Assembly (NCBI GenBank): GCA_034437795.1
Contig: DAOTTI010000188.1
Span: 1 to 36,930 of the forward strand
From: DAOTTI01 sp034437795
GTDB lineage: Bacteria; Chloroflexota; UBA11872; UBA12225
DNA length: 36,930 bases
Direction: 5' to 3'
A program made the position numbers and the translations under genes. A model generated the notes under the pieces. The model saw nothing but the letters and a program-made list of their open reading frames with translations. It was not told the origin of the DNA and did no database searches. Numbering within the stretch: position 1 is the stretch's first letter; every line of letters begins with the position of its first letter. This document shows, one piece after another, positions 30,642 through 36,930 of this stretch.

Positions 30642-31141
30642 GCGTCTTGCCTGGCGTGGCTGGCACGCCCCCGAGACAGCTTCGGAGACGCCCTCTCCCC
30701 GCTGCGCGGCCGGCGGTCTGTCGACACCTGCACCGGGCGGTGGCGTGTCGGCGAACGGCCGGCCGCGCAGGAGCTGCGGGAGCAACGTAGTAGCAGGTCA
30801 AGAAGCATGCCGCGACCGCATGCCGCGGGCGTCCCTGACCGCAGGTGGCGCCCGCACCCGGGCGCAGGGCGTCCACCCGAGGCGGGAAGACGATCGGAAG
30901 AGGGAGCCGATCGCCGCCCAGGCCGGGTTGGCCGTGCCCCTTCGGGGCCGGCGAGGGAGGCGAGGGCCGGCCATGGACACGAGGGTCCGAGTGCATGACA
31001 CGCTCCACCGGCGCGCCAACGCCCCCCTGGTCCGAGCGGGCGCCGCGGGGCGGCATGCATGTTGCGGAGCGAAAAGTGCCAGACGAACCTCCCGGGGGTC
31101 TTGACAGCCGCCCGGCGGCGTGGAATGGTGAAGAGGCAGAG
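30642..31141. other. Divergent intergenic region, 500 bp, with a large hairpin
   Basis: Between the leftward Nramp gene and the rightward site-2 protease. Open frames extend in from both genes but are Arg/Pro-rich and not family-like. It contains the three-tier hairpin 30703-30769. Promoters for both genes must lie here, but I see no clear consensus pair. A 13-base match to a common sequencing adapter near 30893 is only partial. Confidence 0.55.
30703..30769. promoter_or_regulatory. Three-tier hairpin in the Nramp leader
   Basis: Outer arms TGCGCGGCCGG (30703-30713) and CCGGCCGCGCA (30759-30769) are perfectly complementary over 11 bp. After symmetric 8/8-nt internal loops, CGACAC (30722-30727) pairs with GTGTCG (30745-30750), and inside that CACC (30731-30734) pairs with GGTG (30739-30742) around a GGGC loop. 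The layered, loop-separated layout looks like a structured RNA leader 62-128 nt before the Nramp start. I could not match it to a known riboswitch. It could instead be a protein-binding inverted repeat. Confidence 0.45.
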
Positions 31142-32383
31142 ATGAACCGCTTGCAGTCGCTGACGCTGGGCCGTATCGCTGGGATCGAGATCGGGATACA
31201 CTCCTCCTGGCTGTTTATCGCCGCGCTGGTCGCCTGGTCGCTGGCGCACGGGTATTACCCCGCAGCCTACCCTGGCTGGCCCGCGCCGACATACTGGGTG
31301 GCGGCCGTGATCTCGGCCCTGGCGCTATTCGGGTCGGTCCTGGTCCACGAACTCGCCCACTCGCTGGTGGCGCAGGCGCGCGGCACCCGCGTGCAGCGCA
31401 TCACGCTCTTCATCTTTGGCGGCGTCTCTGCCATGCGGGAGGAGCCGGCCAAACCCCTGGATGAATTCCTGGTGGCGATCGTTGGGCCGGCGACGAGCGT
31501 GCTCCTGGGCGCCGGCTTCTGGGCGGCGCATGTCGCCGTCGAGGGACTGGGCCTGCGCGGAGCGGCGGGCGCGGCCGGCGTGGTCACGGCCGCGATCCTG
31601 GGCTACCTGGGGGTCGTGAACCTGCTACTGGGGGCGTTCAATCTCCTGCCGGGCTTCCCGCTCGACGGCGGACGGGTGCTGCGTTCCCTGCTCTGGTGGG
31701 CCAGTGGGAGCCTGCGCCGCGCCACCGAATGGGCTTCCTACGCCGGCCAGGGCATCGGGTTCGTGCTGTTGGTGTGGGGGGTGTCGCGTGCCTTTGGCGG
31801 GTCCCTGCTCAACGGCCTGTGGATGGCCTTCATCGGGTGGTTCCTGGCCACGGCGGCCGAGGCCACGCGCCACGCCGTCCTGCTGCGAGAGAGCCTGCGG
31901 GGTATCCGCGTGGCCGACTTCATGGATCCCCAGCCGGCCACGGCCCAGCCGGAGATGAGCGTGCACGAGTTTGTGCTCTGGCACGTGCTGCGGCGCGGCC
32001 GGCGCGCGCTGCCAGTGGTCGAGGATGGGCGGCTGGTGGGTATCGTGACCGTGACCGACGTCAAGGAGCTGCCGCAGCCGGAATGGCCCACGACGCCGGT
32101 GTCCCAGATCATGAAGCGCGCCCCGTTGCTCACCGTGGCCCCGGATGCGGAGATCAATACGGCCCTGCGCCTGATGGTCGAAGGCGGCGTGAACCAGGTG
32201 CCGGTGGTCGACGGTGGGCGGCTGGTTGGTCTCCTGAGCCGCGCGGACGTACTGCGGTTCATTCAGCTACGCGAGGAGCTGCACGTCAACGACCCCGAGC
32301 GCCCGGGGCCGTACCAGCGGCCGGTCGGGGCCGAGGCGTCCCAGCCGGGATCCGGTGAGCACCTGGGGCGGCCGGCCGCCTAG
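31142..32383 (+). CDS. Site-2 protease (M50) with C-terminal CBS pair
   Basis: 413 aa from the ATG at 31142 (AGAGG upstream); the longer open frame to 30845 is rejected as non-family-like. Membrane metalloprotease: zinc motif HELAH at 69-73 in a hydrophobic helix, second motif NLLPGFPLDGGRVLRS with the zinc ligand D175, and helices at ~18-36, 52-80, 108-135, 143-165 and 190-225. Residues ~252-375 form two CBS domains (VADFMDPQPATAQPEMSVHE, LVGIVTVTDVKEL; ITVSQIMKRAPLL-type and LVGLLSRADVLRFI). These enzymes cut membrane-anchored substrates within the bilayer, and the CBS pair may gate activity with adenine nucleotides. No obvious substrate gene nearby. Confidence 0.94.
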   Translation: MNRLQSLTLGRIAGIEIGIHSSWLFIAALVAWSLAHGYYPAAYPGWPAPTYWVAAVISALALFGSVLVHELAHSLVAQARGTRVQRITLFIFGGVSAMREEPAKPLDEFLVAIVGPATSVLLGAGFWAAHVAVEGLGLRGAAGAAGVVTAAILGYLGVVNLLLGAFNLLPGFPLDGGRVLRSLLWWASGSLRRATEWASYAGQGIGFVLLVWGVSRAFGGSLLNGLWMAFIGWFLATAAEATRHAVLLRESLRGIRVADFMDPQPATAQPEMSVHEFVLWHVLRRGRRALPVVEDGRLVGIVTVTDVKELPQPEWPTTPVSQIMKRAPLLTVAPDAEINTALRLMVEGGVNQVPVVDGGRLVGLLSRADVLRFIQLREELHVNDPERPGPYQRPVGAEASQPGSGEHLGRPAA

Positions 32384-32696
32384 CGCCCTGCTGGCGCCCT
32401 GCCGTCCTCTCTCCTCGTGTCCTCTCCAATCTGGCGGGGGCCGCCCGCGGCCTGCTCATCCGATCGGGGGTTCGCGCCGGCGTGACGACGAGCGGTCCTT
32501 TCGCTCCGGCAGCCAGGCGCGCTCAACGGCTGAGGCCCAAGACAGAGCCGAGGAAGGGCGCCCCCGCGCGCCCGCGAACAGGCTGGCACAGCCGATGCAG
32601 GCACGCGGTGTGCGGACACGCTCATGGCGGTGTGCGGGAACCCTCTCATGAGGGTGTGAGGGAGACCCCATAAAGGAAGCTTACGGAGGAACGGCG
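32384..32696. other. Intergenic region with imperfect direct repeats
   Basis: About 313 bp without a convincing gene. Near its right end GCGGTGTGCGGACACGCTCATG (32605-32626 by position) recurs imperfectly at 32627-32650, and again as AGGGTGTGAGGGAGACCCC at 32651-32669, ending just before the ribosome site of the next gene. The last part, CCCTCTCATGAGGGTGTGAGGG, may be a decayed palindromic repeat in the opposite orientation. Confidence 0.5.
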
Positions 32697-32942
32697 ATGC
32701 CGACGACCTGCGCCGAGCTCTTCTTGGAGCGAGATGACGTCGTGAGCAGGCAAGCGCAGCTCGAGGCGCTGCTCTGCCAGCAGCCAGGCGTGCACTCCTT
32801 CCAGGTCGTGGCCCATGATGACCCGACGGTCGAGGTCTGCCTGCGGGTGGCGATTGATCCTGAGGTGACGAACCCCGTGATCCTGAAGGAGGCGCTGGCC
32901 CGCGAAGGGTTCACCGTCCTCTCGGCCGCGGCGCGACCGTAG
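32697..32942 (+). CDS. Small protein of unknown function, ferredoxin-like fold predicted
   Basis: 81 aa, ATG with a strong ACGGAGGAAC ribosome site. The pattern (QLEALLCQQPGVHSFQVVAH, DDPTVEVCLRVAIDPEV, ILKEALAREGFTVLSAA) reads as beta-alpha-beta-beta-alpha-beta, like HMA/ACT-type ferredoxin-like domains with the usual pGV...V.V and GF.V landmarks. The CxxC metal motif of HMA proteins is missing; two single Cys residues occur elsewhere. No family assignment is possible by eye. Confidence 0.75.
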   Translation: MPTTCAELFLERDDVVSRQAQLEALLCQQPGVHSFQVVAHDDPTVEVCLRVAIDPEVTNPVILKEALAREGFTVLSAAARP

Positions 32943-33123
32943 GCAGGCGGCGTGCCTTGCCGGTGGAGGGCCGGCTGCTGGAGCGCGCCACCGTATACCC
33001 GTCCGCCGTATCCCCGTATCAATGCCCACCCTGGGGGCAGTGCGCCTTGCCTGGTGGAGGGCCAGGCGCCGGAGCCGTACCGGCGGGGCGAGCGACGGCG
33101 GGTGGCGCCGGCGCGACGGCGGG

Positions 33124-33582
33124 TCAGCGAAGCTCGGGAGGGAGCGTTCGCTCGGGGTGGATGTGCTCGGGGTGCTGGCGTTCCCGGAGCTGGCGCTGGC
33201 GCAGGCGGATGCCGGACGGCACGCGCTCGGTCCCTTCCTGGATCTCGTCGAACTCCTCGACCATTTCTTTGATCGCCTCCGCCTGCTCGGGCGAGACCGG
33301 CTGCTTCCACGTGATCAGGGCGGCCCAGGCCTCGGGGCTCACCTCGTCGCGACAGACGTAGGTGTAATCGTCGGGGAAGCCCTCCTCGCCGGTGGCGACG
33401 AACGGCCCGCGTTCGGGGTTATTGAGGTCAAAGTACATCTTGCCCTTCTCGAAGCGGCTGCCCTTCCAGATGGTGAGCTGCCGAAGCAGGTCGTCGCTGG
33501 CCCACTCGCTCAGTTCGGGAAGGAGGTGACGGCACTCGTAGGCGCTGGCATAGCGCCGCAGATCGAGCTTCTCTTTAGGCAT
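33124..33582 (-). CDS. Hypothetical protein
   Basis: 152 aa, ATG at 33582 with AGGAGG 6 nt upstream; the upstream extension is rejected. A soluble alpha/beta protein: residues 1-45 (LDLRRYASAYECRHLLPELS, ASDDLLRQLTIWKG), then GKMYFDLNNPERGPFVATGE and a Trp/acidic region (EVSPEAWAALITWKQPVSPE), ending in a long charged helix (EQAEAIKEMVEEFDEIQEG) and an Arg/His-rich tail. No signal peptide or membrane helix. The RxYxSxYEC...DLNNPERGPF pattern looks conserved, but I do not know the family. Confidence 0.75.
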   Translation of the reverse strand: MPKEKLDLRRYASAYECRHLLPELSEWASDDLLRQLTIWKGSRFEKGKMYFDLNNPERGPFVATGEEGFPDDYTYVCRDEVSPEAWAALITWKQPVSPEQAEAIKEMVEEFDEIQEGTERVPSGIRLRQRQLRERQHPEHIHPERTLPPELR

Positions 33583-33972
33583 CGCAGCCTCCTGGTGATG
33601 CGCCGCGGCAATCGGCTTCCTCTTGAGTAGCCGGGCAACTCCCATGCCACCCTGAAGCGAGCCTAGCAGCGGCTGCAAGTGGATGCGGGTGCGGCGCCCT
33701 GCAGGGTGCGATCTGGGAGCGCTACCCGCAGGCGGCGCTCATGTTTCGCATTGTCGACCTGTCCGAGTATCCCCACACGCCGCCGGCGGCGCTCCTGCCC
33801 AGCGACGCCGAGCGCCTTTATGAACGCCATCCCCACAGTCTCCAGGATCCCCCGGGCGCCCGACCGTGCCCACGCGCGACCAGCACATCCAGCGCGCCCG
33901 GGAGAATGAGACCTCGTTTTGGGTCATTACTTTGAGCTGGGGAACCGCAGCCGCGCGCGCCCCCGCGCCCCG
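33583..33972. other. Intergenic region with possible gene remnants
   Basis: About 390 bp. The plus-strand frame around 33690-33840 encodes GAIWERYPQAALMFRIVDLS and then EYPHTPPAALLPSDAERLYE, which looks more protein-like than the surrounding shadow frames but has no ribosome site or family I recognise. It is followed in another frame by the HEPN-like start at 33866. Together they suggest decayed coding sequence. Confidence 0.4.
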
Positions 33973-33976
33973 CTAG
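33866..33976 (+). pseudogene. Truncated HEPN-like N-terminus
   Basis: From a GTG at 33866 the frame reads VPTRDQHIQRARENETSFWV, then ITLSW, then low-complexity residues to a TAG at 33974. The opening matches my memory of HEPN-type proteins that begin MPTRxxHLxxARxNExFxxxL...WxVTxLFYxALH. The homology appears to stop about 25 residues in, with the body of the protein missing. The fragment runs 4 bp into the 3' end of the convergent VOC gene. It is short, so chance resemblance is possible. Confidence 0.35.
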
Positions 33977-34455
33977 GAAGCCGTCGCGTCCACCTCGCTG
34001 GCGAGCACCCCGGCGATCTCCTGATCGGACATGCGGGGGCGCACCCCGCGCGGCAGCGGCTCAATGAACTCCAGCCGGTTGCCCCAGGGATCGACGACGT
34101 AGATGCGCCAGCATCCGACGTAGCTGTAGTTCAGCGCCGTCTCGATGCCGTGGCGCCGCAGCCGGCGCCGAAAGGCCGGCAGGTCCTGGATGCCGATGGC
34201 CACGTGCGGGCGGACGTGCGGGCGGTAGTCCGGCACAAGGGCGATGTGGAGCTCGGACCGGCCGCACTGATACCACCACAGGTTCCCGGTGCCGCCGCTC
34301 TCCAGCGGGGAGGCGACGGGCTGGAAGCCGAGCACTTCCTCGTAGAAGCGCTGAGCTGCCTCCTTTTGATCCGGCGGCACGCCGAGCAGGACGTGGTGGA
34401 TGCCGAGGAACTGAGGGGGACGGCTATCGTCGTCGTGGCTGATGGGACCGCTCAT
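33973..34455 (-). CDS. VOC-superfamily (glyoxalase/dioxygenase-like) protein
   Basis: 160 aa from the ATG at 34455 with GGAAGG upstream. A vicinal-oxygen-chelate fold with two beta-alpha-beta-beta-beta halves: FLGIHHVLLGVPPDQKEAAQ, then RFYEEVLGFQPV in the first; RPHVAIGIQDLPAFRRRLRR and WRIYVVDPWGNRLEFIEP in the second. H20 or H21, H70 (SELHIAL) or H84, and E129 are the likely metal ligands at the canonical positions. The family covers glyoxalase I, extradiol dioxygenases and antibiotic-resistance proteins, so the reaction cannot be named. It is divergent from the Gfo/Idh/MocA gene (170 bp between the starts). Confidence 0.88.
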   Translation of the reverse strand: MSGPISHDDDSRPPQFLGIHHVLLGVPPDQKEAAQRFYEEVLGFQPVASPLESGGTGNLWWYQCGRSELHIALVPDYRPHVRPHVAIGIQDLPAFRRRLRRHGIETALNYSYVGCWRIYVVDPWGNRLEFIEPLPRGVRPRMSDQEIAGVLASEVDATAS

Positions 34456-34625
34456 CCAGACCTTCCCTTCCGGGAGAGGCAAGGATACCGGCCGCGAGCC
34501 CGCGACCGTCTGGTGGAGCGACGGCACCCCGAGCCGAACGAGGGGCGACGGTTGTCGACGGTTGTCGCGCCGGCCGCGACCTCGTAAGCTGGTGACCGAT
34601 TTCCGTCGATCGTGGAGGGACCGTC

Positions 34626-35882
34626 ATGACCATACGCGTTGGCATCATCGGGTGCGGGCGGATCCTGCCGGCCCACCTGGACGGGCTGCGTCGCCTGAAG
34701 GAGCGGGGCGCGGCCGACTTCGTGGTGACGGCGTTATGCGCCCGCAAGCGAGCCGATGCGGAGATGTTCCGCAAGCGGGGGGAGGGGCCGCCCCCTCGCC
34801 CACCGGTGCTGGCGGCGAACGACCCGCTAGCCGTGCCCCACCTCTACGTCTCCGACTTCCAGCCAGATCCGCTGCCGGAGCTGTTCACCGATTACCGTGA
34901 CCTGCTCAGCAGGGACGTGGCTGACGCCGTGATCGTCACCACCTCGCTGGAGACGCACCATGAGATCGCCATCCATGCCCTGGAGGCGGGCAAACACGTG
35001 CTCATGGAGAAGCCCCTGGCCATCACCGTCCGCGCGGCGCAGCGGATGGTCCAGGCGGCCGAGCGCAGCGGCGCCGTCCTGGCCACGGCGGAGAACGCGC
35101 GGTACCGTGAGGAGGCGCGGGCCTCGCGCTGGGCGGTGGATGAGGGCCTGCTGGGCGAGCCCCAGATGGTGCTGGGCGGCGGGATCGGGGCGGGGATCTG
35201 GTCGCCCAACTACGTCATCGCCGAGACCCCCTGGCGCCATGAGAAGCTGCGCGCCGGCGGCGGGCCGGTGATCGACCTGGGGGTGCATCGCTTCCACGTG
35301 CTGCGCTACGTCTGTGGCCCCATCCAGACCGTGCACGGGCAAGTGCGGACCTTCGAGCGAGAGCGCATCTTGCGTGACCTGGCCGGCAACGTGGACGGCC
35401 GCTTCCCCGCCAGCGTGGAGGATACTGCCTTCGCCCAGCTCACCTTCGCCAGCGGCGCCATCGGGCAGTACGTCTTCTCCTGGGGCGGCCACGGCGAGCA
35501 GTTTCACTTCCCCGCGGGCCGTCTGATCTGGGGGAGCCGCGCCTCGCTGATCGGCCGGCGGCTCACGCTCGATGGAGGTGAGCAGCACGACGTGGTGGCC
35601 CTCTTCCGCAGCCGCGCCCCGCAGCGCCATGCCCAGCTCTTCCCCTACGGGCTGGCGGACGACCCCTACGGCATGGCGCTGGAGCAACTGGACTTCTTCC
35701 AGGCGATCGCCTCCGGCCGGCAGGCCGAGGTCAGCGGGCGGGAGGGGCTGCGTGACCTGGCCATCGCCTACGCCGTGATCGAGTCGTCCGTCGCCGGCCG
35801 GCCGGTCAGCGTGGACGAGGTGGAGCGGGGCGAGGTGGACGCCTACCAGCGCGAGCTGGACGCCCAGTACCGCCTGGTGTGA
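34626..35882 (+). CDS. Gfo/Idh/MocA family oxidoreductase
   Basis: 418 aa, ATG with GGAGGG 7 nt upstream. N-terminal Rossmann domain: VGIIGCGRILPAHLDGL with the GxGxxx-x nucleotide loop, VIVTTSLETHHEIAIHALEA, and the family hallmark EKP at 128-130 (HVLMEKPLAI). The C-terminal domain has IDLGVHRFHVLRYV, in which H221 is in the usual catalytic position. An insertion of ~25 residues (KRGEGPPPRPPVLAANDPLA) lies between the first strands. The family uses NAD(P)(H) on sugars, inositols and sugar nucleotides, which fits the carbohydrate theme of the window. No other pathway gene is adjacent on this strand. Confidence 0.94.
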   Translation: MTIRVGIIGCGRILPAHLDGLRRLKERGAADFVVTALCARKRADAEMFRKRGEGPPPRPPVLAANDPLAVPHLYVSDFQPDPLPELFTDYRDLLSRDVADAVIVTTSLETHHEIAIHALEAGKHVLMEKPLAITVRAAQRMVQAAERSGAVLATAENARYREEARASRWAVDEGLLGEPQMVLGGGIGAGIWSPNYVIAETPWRHEKLRAGGGPVIDLGVHRFHVLRYVCGPIQTVHGQVRTFERERILRDLAGNVDGRFPASVEDTAFAQLTFASGAIGQYVFSWGGHGEQFHFPAGRLIWGSRASLIGRRLTLDGGEQHDVVALFRSRAPQRHAQLFPYGLADDPYGMALEQLDFFQAIASGRQAEVSGREGLRDLAIAYAVIESSVAGRPVSVDEVERGEVDAYQRELDAQYRLV

Positions 35883-35908
35883 GCGTGGCCGGTTCTATAG
35901 GCATCCCC

Positions 35909-35928
35909 TATAATTTCGGCAGTGCCGA
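35909..35928 (+). promoter_or_regulatory. Consensus -10 box with overlapping operator-like palindrome
   Basis: TATAAT at 35909-35914 is a perfect -10 hexamer; 17 nt upstream (35886-35891, TGGCCG) the -35 is poor. The palindrome TCGGCA-G-TGCCGA (35916-35928) begins 1 nt later and covers the expected transcription start near 35921. A MarR regulator binding here would block its own promoter, the usual autoregulation in this family. Confidence 0.6.
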
Positions 35929-35975
35929 TACAAGTGGGCAAGCCGCCCGGCGCTGGCTGGGGCGTCAATCGCGCT

Positions 35976-36011
35976 GATCAGGCCGATCAGGCCGATCAGG
36001 TCGATCGGGGC
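35976..36011. repeat. 9-bp tandem repeat (GATCAGGCC)x4
   Basis: GATCAGGCC, GATCAGGCC, GATCAGGTC, GATCGGGGC between the promoter and the MarR ATG at 36018. The period of 9 keeps the frame: if the GTG at 35922 were used, it would encode ADQADQADQVDR. Confidence 0.9.
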
Positions 36012-36017
36012 GACCAG

Positions 36018-36533
36018 ATGGAAGGAGAGGCGTCGCCGTCGCCGGCGGCCGCCAAGGCGCCGGCGCAGGAGGGCGCCGAAGGGTCGCTGGCGGCGGACGT
36101 GGAGCGGATCGTTGCGCTCTACCGGCGGGCCAGCCGCGCCTTGCGCGCCGCTGATCCGGCCGACTGGGCCGCCGGCCTGACCATGCCGCAGCTCCGCGTC
36201 CTCTTCTTCCTGGGCCGCGCCGGCCCGGCCTCGGTGAGCGAGGTAGCGGCGGGGGTCGGCGTCTCGCAGCCCAGCGCCACCGAGACGCTGGATAAGCTGG
36301 TCAAGGCCGGGCTGGCGCAGCGCACGCCCGACTCGTGCGACCGGCGCGTGGTACGGGTGACGTTGACGCCGGCAGGGCGGGAGATGGTGGACCGCCCGTG
36401 GGAGACGCGGCGCGCCGTGCTGGCCAGCGCGCTGCAACGCGCCAGCCCCAAGGAGCGGGCGAAGGTCGCCCGCGGGCTGGAGCTCCTGTGCCGCCTCCTG
36501 GAGCAGGTGGAGGGCGCCGGCGAGGCGGGCTAG
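36018..36533 (+). CDS. MarR-family transcriptional regulator
   Basis: 171 aa from the ATG at 36018. The frame is open to a GTG at 35922, which would overlap the likely transcription start, so ATG is preferred; its ribosome site is weak. Winged helix-turn-helix core at ~70-140: TMPQLRVLFFLGRAGPASVS, EVAAGVGVSQPSATETLDKL (recognition helix region), and the wing TPDSCDRRVVRVTLTPAGRE with the DxRxxxxxLT pattern of MarR. Flanking helices form the dimer interface. The N-terminal ~35 residues are Ala/Pro-rich. It is followed by an ABC exporter gene 72 bp downstream, an arrangement typical of ligand-induced multidrug export operons. Probably autoregulated through the palindrome at 35916-35928. Confidence 0.93.
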   Translation: MEGEASPSPAAAKAPAQEGAEGSLAADVERIVALYRRASRALRAADPADWAAGLTMPQLRVLFFLGRAGPASVSEVAAGVGVSQPSATETLDKLVKAGLAQRTPDSCDRRVVRVTLTPAGREMVDRPWETRRAVLASALQRASPKERAKVARGLELLCRLLEQVEGAGEAG

Positions 36534-36605
36534 GCGCCGGCGGCTGGTCACGTGGCGATGCTGAGGGCAATCTGTCAAGGAAGGTAAGAGAGGGAGTAAA
36601 GCAGG

Positions 36606-36930
36606 GTGAAGGTACTAGGGCGTCTCCTGCAATTCGTGCGGCCGTACTGGTGGGGCTCAGCCATCTCGGTCGTACTGATCCTGGTGCTGACCTTCTTCCG
36701 CCTGGGCCCCGCCTGGTTCACCAAGCTGATCATCGACGAGGCCGTGCCCCGCCGCGACTTCTGGCTGGGCATGCTCTTCATCGGCGCCATGATCGGCGTG
36801 GCCGGCCTCACCAACGCGCTCAACGCGCTGGAGCTGTACCTGGAGCAGTGGGTGGGGCAGCGGGTGATCTTCGACCTGCGCGCCAGGCTGTACGACCACC
36901 TGCAGTCGCAGAGCATGAGCTTCTACGACG
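36606..36930 (+). CDS. ABC exporter, N-terminal fragment
   Basis: 108 codons are visible before the window ends; GTG start with GAGGGAG upstream. The sequence is the start of an ABC exporter membrane domain: a first helix (WWGSAISVVLILVLTFFRLG), PAWFTKLIIDEAVPRRD, the second helix (MLFIGAMIGVAGLTNALNAL) and the coupling-helix lead-in GQRVIFDLRARLYDHLQSQS followed by MSFYD. The ATP-binding domain lies beyond the window. It would export small molecules or lipids as a homo- or heterodimer. Placement directly after the MarR gene suggests they are one operon. Confidence 0.93.
   Translation, partial: MKVLGRLLQFVRPYWWGSAISVVLILVLTFFRLGPAWFTKLIIDEAVPRRDFWLGMLFIGAMIGVAGLTNALNALELYLEQWVGQRVIFDLRARLYDHLQSQSMSFYD

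Noticed and set aside
30642..30785. N-terminal extension of the Nramp protein to 30785
   Set aside because: It would read through the hairpin at 30703-30769 as Arg/Pro-rich sequence and has no ribosome site; the family sequence begins after 30641. Not fully excluded.
30891..30907. Sequencing-adapter contamination (GATCGGAAGAG)
   Set aside because: Only 11 bases match, the flanks do not continue the adapter, and the surrounding sequence is contiguous genomic-looking DNA.
30845..31141. N-terminal extension of the site-2 protease
   Set aside because: The extension is Arg/Pro/Gly-rich and unlike the family, whose first membrane helix starts right after the ATG at 31142, which has its own ribosome site.
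1..36930. Prophage, integrated plasmid or genomic island boundaries
   Set aside because: No integrase, transposase, phage structural gene, tRNA attachment site or replication gene was seen, and the coding style is uniform across the window.

Overview
This window is very GC-rich chromosomal DNA. It has frequent GTG/TTG starts, AGGAGG-type ribosome sites, and no tRNA, rRNA, transposase or CRISPR array that I can see. The fused cytochrome oxidase I-III protein, the lipoprotein subunit II with a cytochrome c tail, and many period-7 microsatellites and short palindromic intergenic repeats suggest a free-living aerobic bacterium. Chloroflexota is my best guess, but this is inference from gene content and not proven.

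Layout. 1-312 is the 3' end of a cation/proton antiporter, which runs into a heptamer microsatellite (293-520). 576-944 (-) is a small soluble protein resembling the cytoplasmic parts of MotA. 1117-8583 (-) is a compact glyco-cluster: a CgeB-like glycosyltransferase, a sugar nucleotidyltransferase, a GH-A type glycosidase whose barrel halves appear circularly permuted, a PIG-L deacetylase, a GT4 glycosyltransferase translationally coupled to a BioF2/CelD-like acyltransferase, and a possible DxD glycosyltransferase. 9180-10679 (+) holds two envelope proteins of unknown role. 11225-24840 continues the carbohydrate theme with three atypical, apparently zinc-free MDR dehydrogenases, two GH1-like glycosidases, an aldo/keto reductase and two more GT4 enzymes. 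These are mixed with a CBS-pair protein, a small basic protein and a BON-domain gene broken by a 74-bp repeat-flanked insertion. 24991-29117 (-) is a caa3-type oxidase operon (CoxB-cyt c, CoxA-CoxC fusion, small membrane subunit), preceded by a divergent Nramp transporter (29322-30641, -). 31142-32383 (+) is a CBS-tethered site-2 protease. 32697-34455 contains small unknown proteins and a VOC protein. 34626-35882 is a Gfo/Idh/MocA oxidoreductase. 36018-36930 is a MarR regulator followed by a truncated ABC exporter.

How the genes may work together. The GT4, PIG-L, acyltransferase, nucleotidyltransferase, dehydrogenase and glycosidase set looks like a pathway that activates a sugar, builds and N-deacetylates/re-acylates a glycoside, and oxidises or trims it. 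The product cannot be read from sequence. Two dispersed repeat families (the heptamer and a CCCTCACCCT/GGGAGAGGG palindrome) sit between these genes. The heptamer supplies the last codons and the stop of three genes.
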